Below, piece by piece: positions 32,130 through 40,394 of a DNA stretch of 40,519 nucleotides. The stretch spans positions 1-40,519 of the forward strand of contig WSYG01000025.1 in the NCBI GenBank assembly GCA_009773735.1, given 5' to 3'. The notes beneath the pieces are model-generated. The model saw only the letters and a list, made by a program, of their open reading frames with translations, ran no database searches and had not been told where the DNA came from. A program made the position numbers and the translations under genes. This DNA comes from Erysipelotrichaceae bacterium (GTDB lineage Bacteria > Bacillota_I > Bacilli_A > Erysipelotrichales > Erysipelotrichaceae). Every line of letters begins with the position of its first letter. Positions within the stretch are counted from its first letter, which is position 1.

Positions 32130-33241
32130 TGAAAAGAATCCTTATCTTAGCTTTATTCTTGTTGAGTTCATGTACAACCGTGAACACTCAGAAAGATACT
32201 TTAGACTCACTATATTCATTTTTGTTCCCAAAACCACTTGTGCAATCTTTTGATTTGGTCATGGTTGGAGATGCGATCGTTCATTCTAGTGTGTATTTGG
32301 ATGCCTATTCCAATGGGACATATGATTTTACAGACCAACTTGAATTGATGAAACCTGTGATTGAACCTTATGATCTTGCCTTTTTTAATATGGAATCGGT
32401 TTTGGGAGGAACTGAATTAGGCCTATCTGGCTATCCACTTTTCAACTCTCCGTATGAGTTTGGGGATGCCATGTTGGATGTTGGATTCAATTTGGTTTCT
32501 TTGGTCAACAATCATACCACTGATCGAGGCAAGCAACCCCTTTTAAACACACTGAAATATTGGGGAGACAAAGATGTGATTACTTCTGGAGTCTATTTAA
32601 CTCCAACTGAAAGATCTACTTTAAACATATCCACAGTCAACGGGATCAAAGTTGGATTTCTTGCCTATACAAACTCAACGAATATAGATCTACCTATAGG
32701 CAATGAACATATGATTGCTTATATTGATTTAGATCAAATGAAAGCAGATGTTTTGGCTTTACAGTCTTATGTCGATGTGTTGATTGTATCTTTGCATATC
32801 GGAGAAGAATACATTGACAATCCAACCGATCAACAGCGTTCGGTTGCACGTTTCTTAGCTGGTTTAGGTGTCAATCTCATCATTCAAAATCATTCTCATG
32901 CCATTCAACCCATTGAATGGATCGATGATAGTCTTGTTTTTTATGCTTTAGGAAACTTCATCTCTAGTCAAATTGGAACAGAAAGACTTATTGGGTTAAC
33001 GTCAGCGATTACCGTTACCAAAGTAACCATCGGAAATGTTTCAAAAATCAAACTTCAAGATTTGAAAGTAGACCTTAATTACACTTACTATGACAGTGAA
33101 CGACGTAATATCAAGGTCTATCCTTGGGATGAAATATCGACCCAACTGTTACCTGATAAAGCCAAGTGGGAAGCTAAGTATCTTAAGATTGTTAATGCTT
33201 ATGGAGCTAAAGTTAGCTTTGAATCCGTTAAAAAAGACTAA
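32129..33241 (+). CDS. CapA/PgsA-type metallophosphatase-like lipoprotein
   Basis: 370 residues. Signal peptide with lipobox LLSSC (Cys about residue 15). The CapA fold has the metal motifs VGDAIVHSS (about 46-54), FNMESVL (about 88-94), VNNHTTDRG (about 128-136), LHIGEEY and the late QNHSHAIQPIEW (GHxHxxQ-like). Related proteins take part in poly-gamma-glutamate synthesis or transport, but capB/capC genes are not nearby, so the substrate is unknown. The ATG overlaps the stop of the preceding gene by one base (TAATG), which suggests coupling. Confidence 0.88.
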   Translation: MKRILILALFLLSSCTTVNTQKDTLDSLYSFLFPKPLVQSFDLVMVGDAIVHSSVYLDAYSNGTYDFTDQLELMKPVIEPYDLAFFNMESVLGGTELGLSGYPLFNSPYEFGDAMLDVGFNLVSLVNNHTTDRGKQPLLNTLKYWGDKDVITSGVYLTPTERSTLNISTVNGIKVGFLAYTNSTNIDLPIGNEHMIAYIDLDQMKADVLALQSYVDVLIVSLHIGEEYIDNPTDQQRSVARFLAGLGVNLIIQNHSHAIQPIEWIDDSLVFYALGNFISSQIGTERLIGLTSAITVTKVTIGNVSKIKLQDLKVDLNYTYYDSERRNIKVYPWDEISTQLLPDKAKWEAKYLKIVNAYGAKVSFESVKKD

Positions 33242-33263
33242 AGGACGCATCAGCGTCCTTTTT
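33240..33263 (+). terminator. Terminator of the CapA-like gene
   Basis: AAAGGACGC-ATCA-GCGTCCTTT followed by TT and T-rich sequence. It overlaps the stop of the convergent GGDEF/EAL gene. Confidence 0.8.
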
Positions 33264-35244
33264 AATGTAAGAGTTGTTCAAGGTCAATAGGAAGTGCAGG
33301 GACATGCAGATAATAGCCTTGTCCATAATCGGTTCCCAGTGACTTCAAGAATTCTTTCTGATTCTCGTATTCTATGCCTTCTGCGATGACTTTAAGGTTG
33401 ATGGCGTGGGCTAAGTTGATGATGGTCGCAATGACCTCATTGATTTCATATGAGCTGTGGATCTGTTGGGTAAATCCCCTATCGATCTTTAAGACATCGA
33501 TGGGTAAAGATACCAGATAAGTCAAGGATGAATAGCCTTTCCCAAAGTCATCCAGTAAGATACGGATGCCTTGAGAGCTTAATAAACCAATGTGCTTTAA
33601 TGCAACATCACCTGATTCGATCAGTGAAGTTTCGGTGATTTCAATTTCAATTTCCCCAGGTTTGATGTTATATTTATCGATCAACTCAATGACGGATTTC
33701 ATAAAGTCTTCATCGGTTAACCCTTTTGAAGATAAGTTGATGGCGATGGGGATATTGCGTGATCGAATCTTACGCCATGCAACCACTTGTTTAAACACGT
33801 CCTCAAACACCCACAATTCGATTTTAGAAATCAATCCTGAAGTTTCGGCCAAGGGGATAAAGATATCTGGTGATACTGGATCTTGATCTTTTGGAAACCA
33901 TCGAATTAGGGCTTCCATTGAAGACAAACTATGATCACTGAGTTTGTAAATGGGTTGATACATCATCAGTAGTTCATTATTATCTACTGCTTTACGTAAT
34001 TGATTGGTCAAAGCAATCTTACTGAGATGGCTCTGATGGAGTGCTCCTGTATAGAAAACATACGTATTCTTGCCTTTATTTTTAGCTTCATACATGGCTT
34101 CATCAGCACAATACAATAACTCTTGGACATCTTTTTCATCATTTGGATATTGAGCAAGCCCAATACAGGCATTGACCTCAATGAGACGTCCATCAATCAT
34201 AGGAATACTATTGAGAGATTCATAGATGCGCTTTATTTTACCAAACAAGTATGTTTTATCAGTACTTTCAATCAGGAATCCAAAACCATCTCCACCTAGA
34301 TTAGATAGATGATCACTACCCTCAAGATGATCTTTAAGCATATTTCCAATCGCGACCAAAAGCTTATCGCCAATTGAATACCCATAGAAATCATTGATAT
34401 TTTTGAAGTCATCGATGTCTAGTTCCATGATGGTAAAAGGAAGCTTAGGTGATTTCTCAATGCGTTCCTTTATTTTTTGACTAAAGCCATGGCGATTGAG
34501 TAAACCTGTTAAACGATCATAATAAGCAATCTTCGTTAATTCTTCCTGATGATTGATGTATAGGGTAATATCGGTATGAGATCCCGCAACTTTAAGAATC
34601 TTTCCGTTTTGATCGATGAGGGATGAACCTCGAGTTCTGATCCAAGCGATGGTACCATCTTTTCTATAAACACGGTAGCTTGCCTCAAAAATGTCGGTTG
34701 GGGCATTAGTGAAACGCTCGACATGCTGGCGAAAAACATCTCTGTCTTCTTCGATGATGTAACTCATCCAATCTTCTAAAGTTTCAAGTTTCATCGTATC
34801 TTCATACCCTAAAGCAATCATAATCGCTTTGGACATAAAGTATTGGTTATGGATCCCATCATATTCCCAAATCGAATCAAAAGATCCTTTGACGGCCAAA
34901 TCAAATCGTTTTTCACTGGTCAACGTTCTTTCATATTGGTCTTGAAGTTCATCTTTTGCGCTTTGAACTCTTTTCTTCGCAACTTCATAGAGACTTAGTG
35001 TTCGTGCTACCAAGGCATAAATAAAGGTTGCAGTCAAAGCCACATAGATCCAACCTTTATAGGTTTGAAGCTGATTGTAGGTCTCATGATCCCCACCCAC
35101 CATCCAATTTAAAAACCGATCGGTGGTTAAAATCCATATGACCCCATACAACAAATAGAAAAGTGATATTCTAAAAGCTGAACCTTTGGGAGACAACATT
35201 TTAGTTAAAATGCTACGTTTAGGTGAACTTTTATTGACTTCCAT
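33262..35244 (-). CDS. Membrane PAS-GGDEF-EAL protein, probable c-di-GMP phosphodiesterase
   Basis: About 660 residues. Two N-terminal membrane helices (about 25-45 and 68-85) and a coiled linker. A PAS/PAC domain follows (about 110-230, DGTIAWIRTRGSSLID), then GGDEF (about 235-400) and EAL (about 410-655). The GGDEF signature is GGDGF, losing the catalytic Glu, so cyclase activity is unlikely. The EAL domain keeps MEALIRW, NLSSKG, EITETSLIE, LDDFGKGYSSL, KIDRGF and AEGIE, so it should hydrolyse c-di-GMP. Start: ATG at 35244 lies 6 bases after a TATAAT; a GTG at 35250 lies 6 bases after AAAGGAG and is an equal alternative. Confidence 0.88.
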   Translation of the reverse strand: MEVNKSSPKRSILTKMLSPKGSAFRISLFYLLYGVIWILTTDRFLNWMVGGDHETYNQLQTYKGWIYVALTATFIYALVARTLSLYEVAKKRVQSAKDELQDQYERTLTSEKRFDLAVKGSFDSIWEYDGIHNQYFMSKAIMIALGYEDTMKLETLEDWMSYIIEEDRDVFRQHVERFTNAPTDIFEASYRVYRKDGTIAWIRTRGSSLIDQNGKILKVAGSHTDITLYINHQEELTKIAYYDRLTGLLNRHGFSQKIKERIEKSPKLPFTIMELDIDDFKNINDFYGYSIGDKLLVAIGNMLKDHLEGSDHLSNLGGDGFGFLIESTDKTYLFGKIKRIYESLNSIPMIDGRLIEVNACIGLAQYPNDEKDVQELLYCADEAMYEAKNKGKNTYVFYTGALHQSHLSKIALTNQLRKAVDNNELLMMYQPIYKLSDHSLSSMEALIRWFPKDQDPVSPDIFIPLAETSGLISKIELWVFEDVFKQVVAWRKIRSRNIPIAINLSSKGLTDEDFMKSVIELIDKYNIKPGEIEIEITETSLIESGDVALKHIGLLSSQGIRILLDDFGKGYSSLTYLVSLPIDVLKIDRGFTQQIHSSYEINEVIATIINLAHAINLKVIAEGIEYENQKEFLKSLGTDYGQGYYLHVPALPIDLEQLLH

Positions 35245-35282
35245 AGCCACATTATACTCCTTTTAAATTGGTGAAAGTTTGA

Positions 35283-35307
35283 AGAAAACGACACACTGGT
35301 GTCGTTT
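35283..35307 (-). terminator. Terminator of the CorC/HlyC-type gene
   Basis: AAACGACAC-CAGT-GTGTCGTTT followed by TCTTC on the minus strand; the T tract is interrupted. Confidence 0.65.
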
Positions 35308-35315
35308 AGATGAGA

Positions 35316-36644
35316 TTAATCCTTTTTAGATTCAAGACTTCTGTCTTTTTTTATGATTCTGACTTTTTCGATGACTTTGTCTTCAGCCTTTAAAATTTTA
35401 AAGCGCAAATCTTTATATAGAATATCTACAGTTTCATTGTCTTCAGGGATATGACCCAAGAGTCCTGTCAAGAAACCACTGAGAGTATCATAATCTTCTA
35501 GTTCTTCTAGTGGTAAATTCAGTTGGCACTCCTCATCTAGATCTTCTAGATCGATTCCGCCATCAACGTCAAACGTATAATGGTTGAGGACTTGAATCTG
35601 CTTTTCTTCTTCATCATATTCATCAAAAATGTTACCGACGATCTCTTCGATCAAATCTTCGATGGTGATGATACCAGCCGTTCCACCATATTCATCGATG
35701 ACCACTGCGATATGTACTTTACGTTTTTGAAGTTCTCTAAAAAGCTCATCGGTTTTCTTAGATTCAGGAACGAAATACGGATCTCGAATCAAAGCTTTCA
35801 AATTAAAATTGATGATTTGTTCATGTTCGATGAATTGTAGCAGATCTTTGACATGCAAGATCCCAATGATGTCATCGATGGTTTCTTTATAGACAGGAAA
35901 ACGGGTATATTGTTCTCTGAATACGATCTGCTTAACTTCCTCAAAACTCGCATCGACTTCGATCCCAAAAACATCTGTTCTATGGGTCATGATGTCTGAG
36001 ACATTGATGTTATCGAATTCAAAGATATTATTGATCATTTCTTTTTCAGAATTACGAATGGATCCTTTTTCTTCACCCACATCAACCATCATACGAATCT
36101 CTTCTTCAGTGACAGCATCAGGTTCTTTATTCGGATCAATTCCAAACAAAGATACGATAAGATTTGTACTGAACGTCAAGAACCTAACAAAAGGATGAAA
36201 CAGGATCGAAATCCAAAAAATAATTTTAACAACCCCAAATGCGATTTGTTCAGAATAATTCATAGCAAGTCGCTTTGGTACCAATTCTCCAAAAATCAAA
36301 GATGATATGGATAACACCAGAGTGATCCCAATCATCACAAACGTCCTTAGCGTGTCTTGAGAAAAGAAATCCACATAGGGATAGATCAAATCAACCAAAG
36401 GTCCACTAAAGCTGTCAGATGCAAAAGCTGAGGCTAAAAAGCCAGCCATGGTTATACCAATCTGAATGGTTGAAAGGAATTTTGTAGGATGCGATAATAC
36501 TCGCCCTACAAGAATGGCTTTGGGATCTCCATCTTCAGCCATGACTTTAATTTTATTGTCGTTTAAGGTAATAAAGGCCATTTCACTAGCCGCAAAGAAT
36601 GCGTTTAAACCGACTAAAGCAATAAGAAATAGAAATTCTAGCAT
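35316..36644 (-). CDS. CNNM/CorC-HlyC-family membrane protein (hemolysin C-like)
   Basis: 442 residues. The DUF21/CNNM membrane domain covers residues 1-190 with four hydrophobic segments (LNAFFAASEMAFITLNDNKIK, SLIFGELVPKRLAMNY). A CBS pair follows (about 210-335: VSDIMTHRTDVFGIE, YTRFPVYKETIDDIIGILHVKDL, VAVVIDEYGGTAGIITIEDLIEEIVG). The C-terminal CorC/HlyC domain has FDVDGGIDLEDLDEE and DYDTLSGFLTGLLGHIPE. Relatives export Mg2+ or related divalents (Bacillus MpfA). GGAG lies upstream of the ATG, which overlaps a 25-codon ORF by 7 bases. Confidence 0.92.
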   Translation of the reverse strand: MLEFLFLIALVGLNAFFAASEMAFITLNDNKIKVMAEDGDPKAILVGRVLSHPTKFLSTIQIGITMAGFLASAFASDSFSGPLVDLIYPYVDFFSQDTLRTFVMIGITLVLSISSLIFGELVPKRLAMNYSEQIAFGVVKIIFWISILFHPFVRFLTFSTNLIVSLFGIDPNKEPDAVTEEEIRMMVDVGEEKGSIRNSEKEMINNIFEFDNINVSDIMTHRTDVFGIEVDASFEEVKQIVFREQYTRFPVYKETIDDIIGILHVKDLLQFIEHEQIINFNLKALIRDPYFVPESKKTDELFRELQKRKVHIAVVIDEYGGTAGIITIEDLIEEIVGNIFDEYDEEEKQIQVLNHYTFDVDGGIDLEDLDEECQLNLPLEELEDYDTLSGFLTGLLGHIPEDNETVDILYKDLRFKILKAEDKVIEKVRIIKKDRSLESKKD

Positions 36645-36715
36645 ACTCTAGAACTCCATCTCTTTAAATCAATCAACTTTGCGAGCTTTCGCTCATCACT
36701 GCCATCGTCACTCAT
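36638..36715 (-). CDS. Candidate 25-residue leader peptide coupled to the CorC/HlyC-type gene
   Basis: MSDDGSDERKLAKLIDLK begins a 25-residue frame ending VC and TAG. GGAGAAA sits 5 bases before its ATG and a good promoter (TTGACT-17-TATCAT) lies just upstream. Its stop overlaps the next gene's ATG by 7 bases, so ribosomes ending it could restart on the transporter gene. A GAGC-GAAA-GCTC hairpin lies within it. Could be a small protein or a translational control leader for an ion exporter; known leader ORFs in Mg2+ transport genes make that plausible, but this is inference. Confidence 0.45.
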   Translation of the reverse strand: MSDDGSDERKLAKLIDLKRWSSRVC

Positions 36716-36740
36716 GTTTTTCTCCATAAAATATGTCCTT

Positions 36741-36769
36741 ATGATACACAGTTTCGTGAGTTTAGTCAA
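36741..36769 (-). promoter_or_regulatory. Promoter of the small ORF and CorC/HlyC-type gene
   Basis: TTGACT (36769-36764), 17 bases, TATCAT (36746-36741) on the minus strand; the -35 lies in the last codons of the CCA enzyme gene. Confidence 0.65.
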
Positions 36770-37935
36770 GAAAGCCGAGATACGGCTTGACTTAATGAAG
36801 CCTTATCGTTCTTGATTTCATCTTTCATCACCAATTCTAGAAGTTGATTCAATATCACTTTGATCGTTTTTCCTTGATGGTCCATTTTAAGCAAATCATC
36901 TCCGTTGATGGCTAAGTCTTTTAAACTAACACATGGATCTTCTTTTATCAATTCTGTCATCAACAAGGGATCGATTCCATCCATTCCTAGTGTTTTCTGG
37001 TACTCTAAAACCAAAAGAACCAGTTCTTTACCATAGCCACCTAAAAGTGTTTTCATGGTATAACGATCTTGAGTCTTAATTTCACTTAGGATTTTAAGTA
37101 AACTGACTTTTAAAACAAAACTTTTTGGATGCTTCAAATGAGTCAGTTGATTTTGGATCTTTTCAGCATTCATATGATTCAATAAGCATAAATAACGTAA
37201 CCCTTTGTCTGAAAATTGTTCGATGTGTTGAATATGAGTCGGATCAAAATCGATACAGATCTTTAATAATTCAGGATAATTCTTGAACAAAGGTTCAAGA
37301 TGTTGTGACTGTATCAATTTATCAAACTCAACTGATATTCTTTCTATCGGTAAGGTTTTGATAAGATCTTGCGACTTGATCATGGCAAGTGAAGTCTTGT
37401 CTTCAATCGTAAAACCTAGTTGTACAGAAAAGCGAAGTGCTCTTAAGATCCTTAAGGCATCCTCTTGAAAGCGATCTTCAGGATGTCCTATGGCTTTGAT
37501 TTGTCGTTTCTTTAAATCGATACAGCCATCCGTATAATCGATTAGATCCCCATAGATATTGATGGCCAATGCATTAATGGTAAAATCTCTACGAAAGACA
37601 TCATCTTTCAATGATCCAATAAAGCGTACCTCATCAGGATGACGATAATTACTGGAAGTTCCTTCTGAGCGATACGTCGTTATTTCGATCCATTGGTCCA
37701 TGATCTTGACCCCAATGGTCCCTAGTTTTTCACCGATTTTTGATAAAGGATAATCCTTGAAAAGTTCGATCATCTGTTGAGTCGATGCATTGGTAGCCAT
37801 ATCGATATCTCCACCAAATCTTCCCAGCAATAAGTCCCTCACAAAACCACCGATAATGTAGGCTTCAAAACCCTTGTCTTCTAGCAAGGTCATTAAAATA
37901 GCTGCTGCTTTTGGGATAGGATAAGGAGGCATCAT
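36766..37935 (-). CDS. cca: CCA tRNA nucleotidyltransferase (poly(A) polymerase head family)
   Basis: 389 residues from the first of two ATGs at 37935; a start at 37974 would overlap the promoter. Class II fold: AYIIGGFVRDLLLGR (about 22-36) with GG motif A, DIDMATNAS metal aspartates, RRDFTINALAINIYGDLIDYTDG (motif B/C region) and HPEDRFQEDALRILRALRFSVQLGF (motif D/E). The helical neck, body and tail follow. It adds or repairs the 3'-CCA of tRNAs using CTP and ATP. A TGC-TATAAT box ends 9 bases before the first ATG and no Shine-Dalgarno sequence is seen. Confidence 0.93.
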   Translation of the reverse strand: MMPPYPIPKAAAILMTLLEDKGFEAYIIGGFVRDLLLGRFGGDIDMATNASTQQMIELFKDYPLSKIGEKLGTIGVKIMDQWIEITTYRSEGTSSNYRHPDEVRFIGSLKDDVFRRDFTINALAINIYGDLIDYTDGCIDLKKRQIKAIGHPEDRFQEDALRILRALRFSVQLGFTIEDKTSLAMIKSQDLIKTLPIERISVEFDKLIQSQHLEPLFKNYPELLKICIDFDPTHIQHIEQFSDKGLRYLCLLNHMNAEKIQNQLTHLKHPKSFVLKVSLLKILSEIKTQDRYTMKTLLGGYGKELVLLVLEYQKTLGMDGIDPLLMTELIKEDPCVSLKDLAINGDDLLKMDHQGKTIKVILNQLLELVMKDEIKNDKASLSQAVSRLS

Positions 37936-37944
37936 GCTGATTTC

Positions 37945-37953
37945 ATTATAGCA
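37945..37953 (-). promoter_or_regulatory. Extended -10 promoter of the CCA enzyme gene
   Basis: TGC-TATAAT on the minus strand, 9 bases from the ATG at 37935; leader of about 3 bases (AGC). Confidence 0.5.
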
Positions 37954-38036
37954 TGACACATCGTTTATGGTCATTCCTCCATTTGGTTAGTGTTTGCACA
38001 TCTTCATCTCAATAAATAAAAGCATGTGATTATATT

Positions 38037-38110
38037 GATCCCTTAAAAGTGGACAGTTAAAAAAAAGACAAGCTCGTTATAGTGAAAAGTATTACGAGGT
38101 TTTTTCATGA
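38037..38110 (+). other. Possible solo insertion-sequence end (IS3/IS150-like)
   Basis: The segment with TGATCCCTTAAAAGTGGACA, an A tract, GACAAGCTCG, ACGAGGTTTTTT and ATGA looks like the terminal repeat and transposase leader of IS3/IS150-type elements that carry a GTGGACAG-like end. No transposase frame follows; the next gene starts from its own SD. Recognition is by eye and weak. Confidence 0.3.
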
Positions 38111-38137
38111 TATGATAGATACACTTGGAGGAAAGTT

Positions 38138-38434
38138 ATGAAACGATTCCTAATATTATTAAGCGCTGTTGTGGTATTGGCTTTTGCGATTTTACTACAA
38201 CTTGATATGATTGCCCTGTTTAATTTAAATTTGTCTGGGATTTATGATGCCCCAACATCCATGTATTTCTTATGGATCTTTCCTATGATGATGAACACAG
38301 ATTATGAAATCTTGAAGGATTCATTGCCAATGATCATATTGGTCAGTGATGTGTTGATCTTAACCTCTGGTGGGCTATTTTATCTGGGATTTAAAAAAGA
38401 TGATGTTTCAAAACAAAGAAAGTATCATTATTAA
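38138..38434 (+). CDS. Small membrane protein of unknown function
   Basis: 98 residues with GGAGGAAA ahead of the ATG. Two clear hydrophobic segments (about 4-30 and 62-85) and a third shorter one (about 41-52, YFLWIFPMMM), plus a basic, hydrophilic tail. No recognised motif; the first segment could be an uncleaved signal anchor. Its promoter is probably the TATGAT at about 38111-38116. The stop overlaps the convergent methyltransferase stop within the sequence TTAA, followed by a strong terminator. Confidence 0.6.
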   Translation: MKRFLILLSAVVVLAFAILLQLDMIALFNLNLSGIYDAPTSMYFLWIFPMMMNTDYEILKDSLPMIILVSDVLILTSGGLFYLGFKKDDVSKQRKYHY

Positions 38435-39645
38435 GGCCTGAAGGCCTTTTTTTCTAAGATGGCGAAAGATTCGATATGTTTGGTGTGAGGAAAAAGATCA
38501 ATGCCTTGGATCCAAGTTACTTTATATTGTTGACTCAGTTGTTTTAAATCACGGATCTGAGTCAAAGGATTACAGGAGATATAAAGGATTTGTCGTGGAT
38601 TCATTTTAATGAGTTTGTTGATAAAAGCCATGGAAGCCCCTTCACGCGGTGGATCCATTAAGACAATATCAGCGCCTTCAGCTGTACTCATATATTCATC
38701 CACATCTTTTTTGATGAACTTAACGTTTGAGATTTCATTTAGTTTTGCGTTTTCTATCGCAAATTTTACCGCAACAGGATTACTTTCAATCCCGATGACA
38801 GTTTTGGCTTTCGTAGCACACATCAAAGCCATGACTCCTACGCCACTGTACAAATCAACCAAGGTATCATTTGATCGAATATCCAAATGAGAGAGTGCTT
38901 CTTTAAACATCAACTCTGCTTGTTTAGGATGAACTTGAAAGAAGGATGAAGGTCCCAATTTAAATTGATAACCGCCAATTTCTTCAGTCAATGTTTCTTT
39001 TCCATACAACAAATGATTCGTGTTGGATAAGACATAAGGACCTTGTTTAGGATTGATATTTTCATAAATGGAAGTAATTTCAGGATGTGCTTTTCTTAGG
39101 GCTGTGACGACGTTTTTTCGTCCTGGAAATTCAGTGGATGCATTAACCAAGATCACCATAATTTCCTGCGTGAAGCTAGAAACTCTGATGACGATATGTT
39201 TGAGATAGCCTTCATCATAATCAGGTTCATATATTTGTTGCTTCTGTTGTTTCAAAATAACTTTTAAGGAGTTGAATATGTCCTCTGCTTTGGGATCTTG
39301 AATCAAACAATGATTGATGGTGACCAAATTCTTAGAATTCATCGCATAAAAGCCACCTAAGATCTCATTCTTATAGGCTTTTAAAGTATAGGTATTTTTA
39401 TGTCTATAACCAAAGATTTCTGATGCTCTTAAAAATGGTTTAGGGCTTAATTGGATGTCATTACACAAAGCTTCCATCTGTTTGGATTTCCACTCGAGTT
39501 GTTTTTCATAATCCCAATTAAGCAACTGACAGCCTCCACACTTTAAAAAGTAAGGACAATAATGACCTTTTGGAGCAGGTGATTTTTTAATCGATTCTAA
39601 GTCTTGGTTACTGATCCTTAATTCAAAATAGCTCTCGTCTTGCAT
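38431..39645 (-). CDS. RNA uracil-C5 methyltransferase (RlmD/TrmA family)
   Basis: 404 residues from the ATG at 39645, which overlaps the ExoA stop (TGATG). The N-terminal TRAM domain is short or absent. The [4Fe-4S] ligands are in CPYFLKCGGCQLLNWDY (C-x5-C-x2-C) and a fourth Cys in INHCLIQ. The SAM fold shows VDLYSGVGVMAL, IGIESNPVAV, DIVLMDPPREG and the catalytic Cys in YISCNPLTQIRDL, with PHTKHIESFAIL at the end. It makes 5-methyluridine in 23S rRNA or tRNA with SAM; which position cannot be told from sequence. Confidence 0.92.
   Translation of the reverse strand: MQDESYFELRISNQDLESIKKSPAPKGHYCPYFLKCGGCQLLNWDYEKQLEWKSKQMEALCNDIQLSPKPFLRASEIFGYRHKNTYTLKAYKNEILGGFYAMNSKNLVTINHCLIQDPKAEDIFNSLKVILKQQKQQIYEPDYDEGYLKHIVIRVSSFTQEIMVILVNASTEFPGRKNVVTALRKAHPEITSIYENINPKQGPYVLSNTNHLLYGKETLTEEIGGYQFKLGPSSFFQVHPKQAELMFKEALSHLDIRSNDTLVDLYSGVGVMALMCATKAKTVIGIESNPVAVKFAIENAKLNEISNVKFIKKDVDEYMSTAEGADIVLMDPPREGASMAFINKLIKMNPRQILYISCNPLTQIRDLKQLSQQYKVTWIQGIDLFPHTKHIESFAILEKKAFRP
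38433..38454 (+). terminator. Terminator of the small membrane protein gene
   Basis: AAGGCC-TGAA-GGCCTT followed by T5 on the plus strand; it begins at the stop codon. Confidence 0.75.
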
Positions 39646-40394
39646 CAAAAGATCTCGATACTGACCGGACAATGATCCGATCCAAAGACATCATCATGAA
39701 TCTTGGCTTCTTTAAGTGCCAATTTTAAACGCTCAGAAATGATGAAATAATCAATTCTCCAGCCTACCCCTTTTTCACGGGCATTCATACGATAGCTCCA
39801 CCAAGAGTACTGGATCTTAGTGGGATATAAGGCTCTAAACGTATCCATAAAGCCGCTTTTTAATAAACGTGTCATTTTTTCTCTTTCTTGATCACTAAAA
39901 CCTGGACTCATTCGATTGGTTTTAGGATTCTTTAGGTCGATTTCTTCATGGGCAACATTCAAGTCACCACAAACAATCACCCCTTTTTTCTGATCCAAAC
40001 GCATTAGAAACATTCTAAATTCATCTTCCCACATCATTCGATAAGGCAATCTGCGCAACTCTTCTTGAGCATTGGGTGTATAAACATTGATCAGATAGAA
40101 ATTGTCATACTCTAAAGTTAAGACACGGCCTTCTTGGTCATGTTCTTCCATGTCGATACCACGATAAACATCGATTGGTGTATGACGCGTAAAGATCGCT
40201 GTTCCTGAATACCCTTTCTTAACGGCAGAATTATAATAGGACTGATAGCCTTCTGGTTTGAATTCCAGCTGGCCTTCTTGCATTTTGGTTTCTTGCAGAC
40301 ACACAAAATCCGCATTAAATGCGTTGAAGATTTCAGGGAAACCTTTTGTATAGATGGCTCTTAAGCCATTGACATTCCAAGATACAAATTTCAT
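39645..40394 (-). CDS. exoA: Exodeoxyribonuclease III (ExoA/XthA family)
   Basis: 249 residues from the ATG at 40394 (AAGGAG upstream); the longer frame to 40463 lacks support. Mg2+ and catalytic residues of the family: MKFVSWNVNGLRA (Asn), CLQETKMQ (Glu), YTPNAQEELRRLPYR (Tyr and Arg), CGDLNVAHEEIDL (Asp and Asn), WWSYRMNAREKGVGWRIDYFI (Asp), and the final GSDHCPVSIEI (Asp-His). AP endonuclease and 3'-5' exonuclease in base-excision repair. Translationally coupled to the downstream methyltransferase gene. A TATAAT lies about 20 bases upstream. Confidence 0.95.
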   Translation of the reverse strand: MKFVSWNVNGLRAIYTKGFPEIFNAFNADFVCLQETKMQEGQLEFKPEGYQSYYNSAVKKGYSGTAIFTRHTPIDVYRGIDMEEHDQEGRVLTLEYDNFYLINVYTPNAQEELRRLPYRMMWEDEFRMFLMRLDQKKGVIVCGDLNVAHEEIDLKNPKTNRMSPGFSDQEREKMTRLLKSGFMDTFRALYPTKIQYSWWSYRMNAREKGVGWRIDYFIISERLKLALKEAKIHDDVFGSDHCPVSIEIF

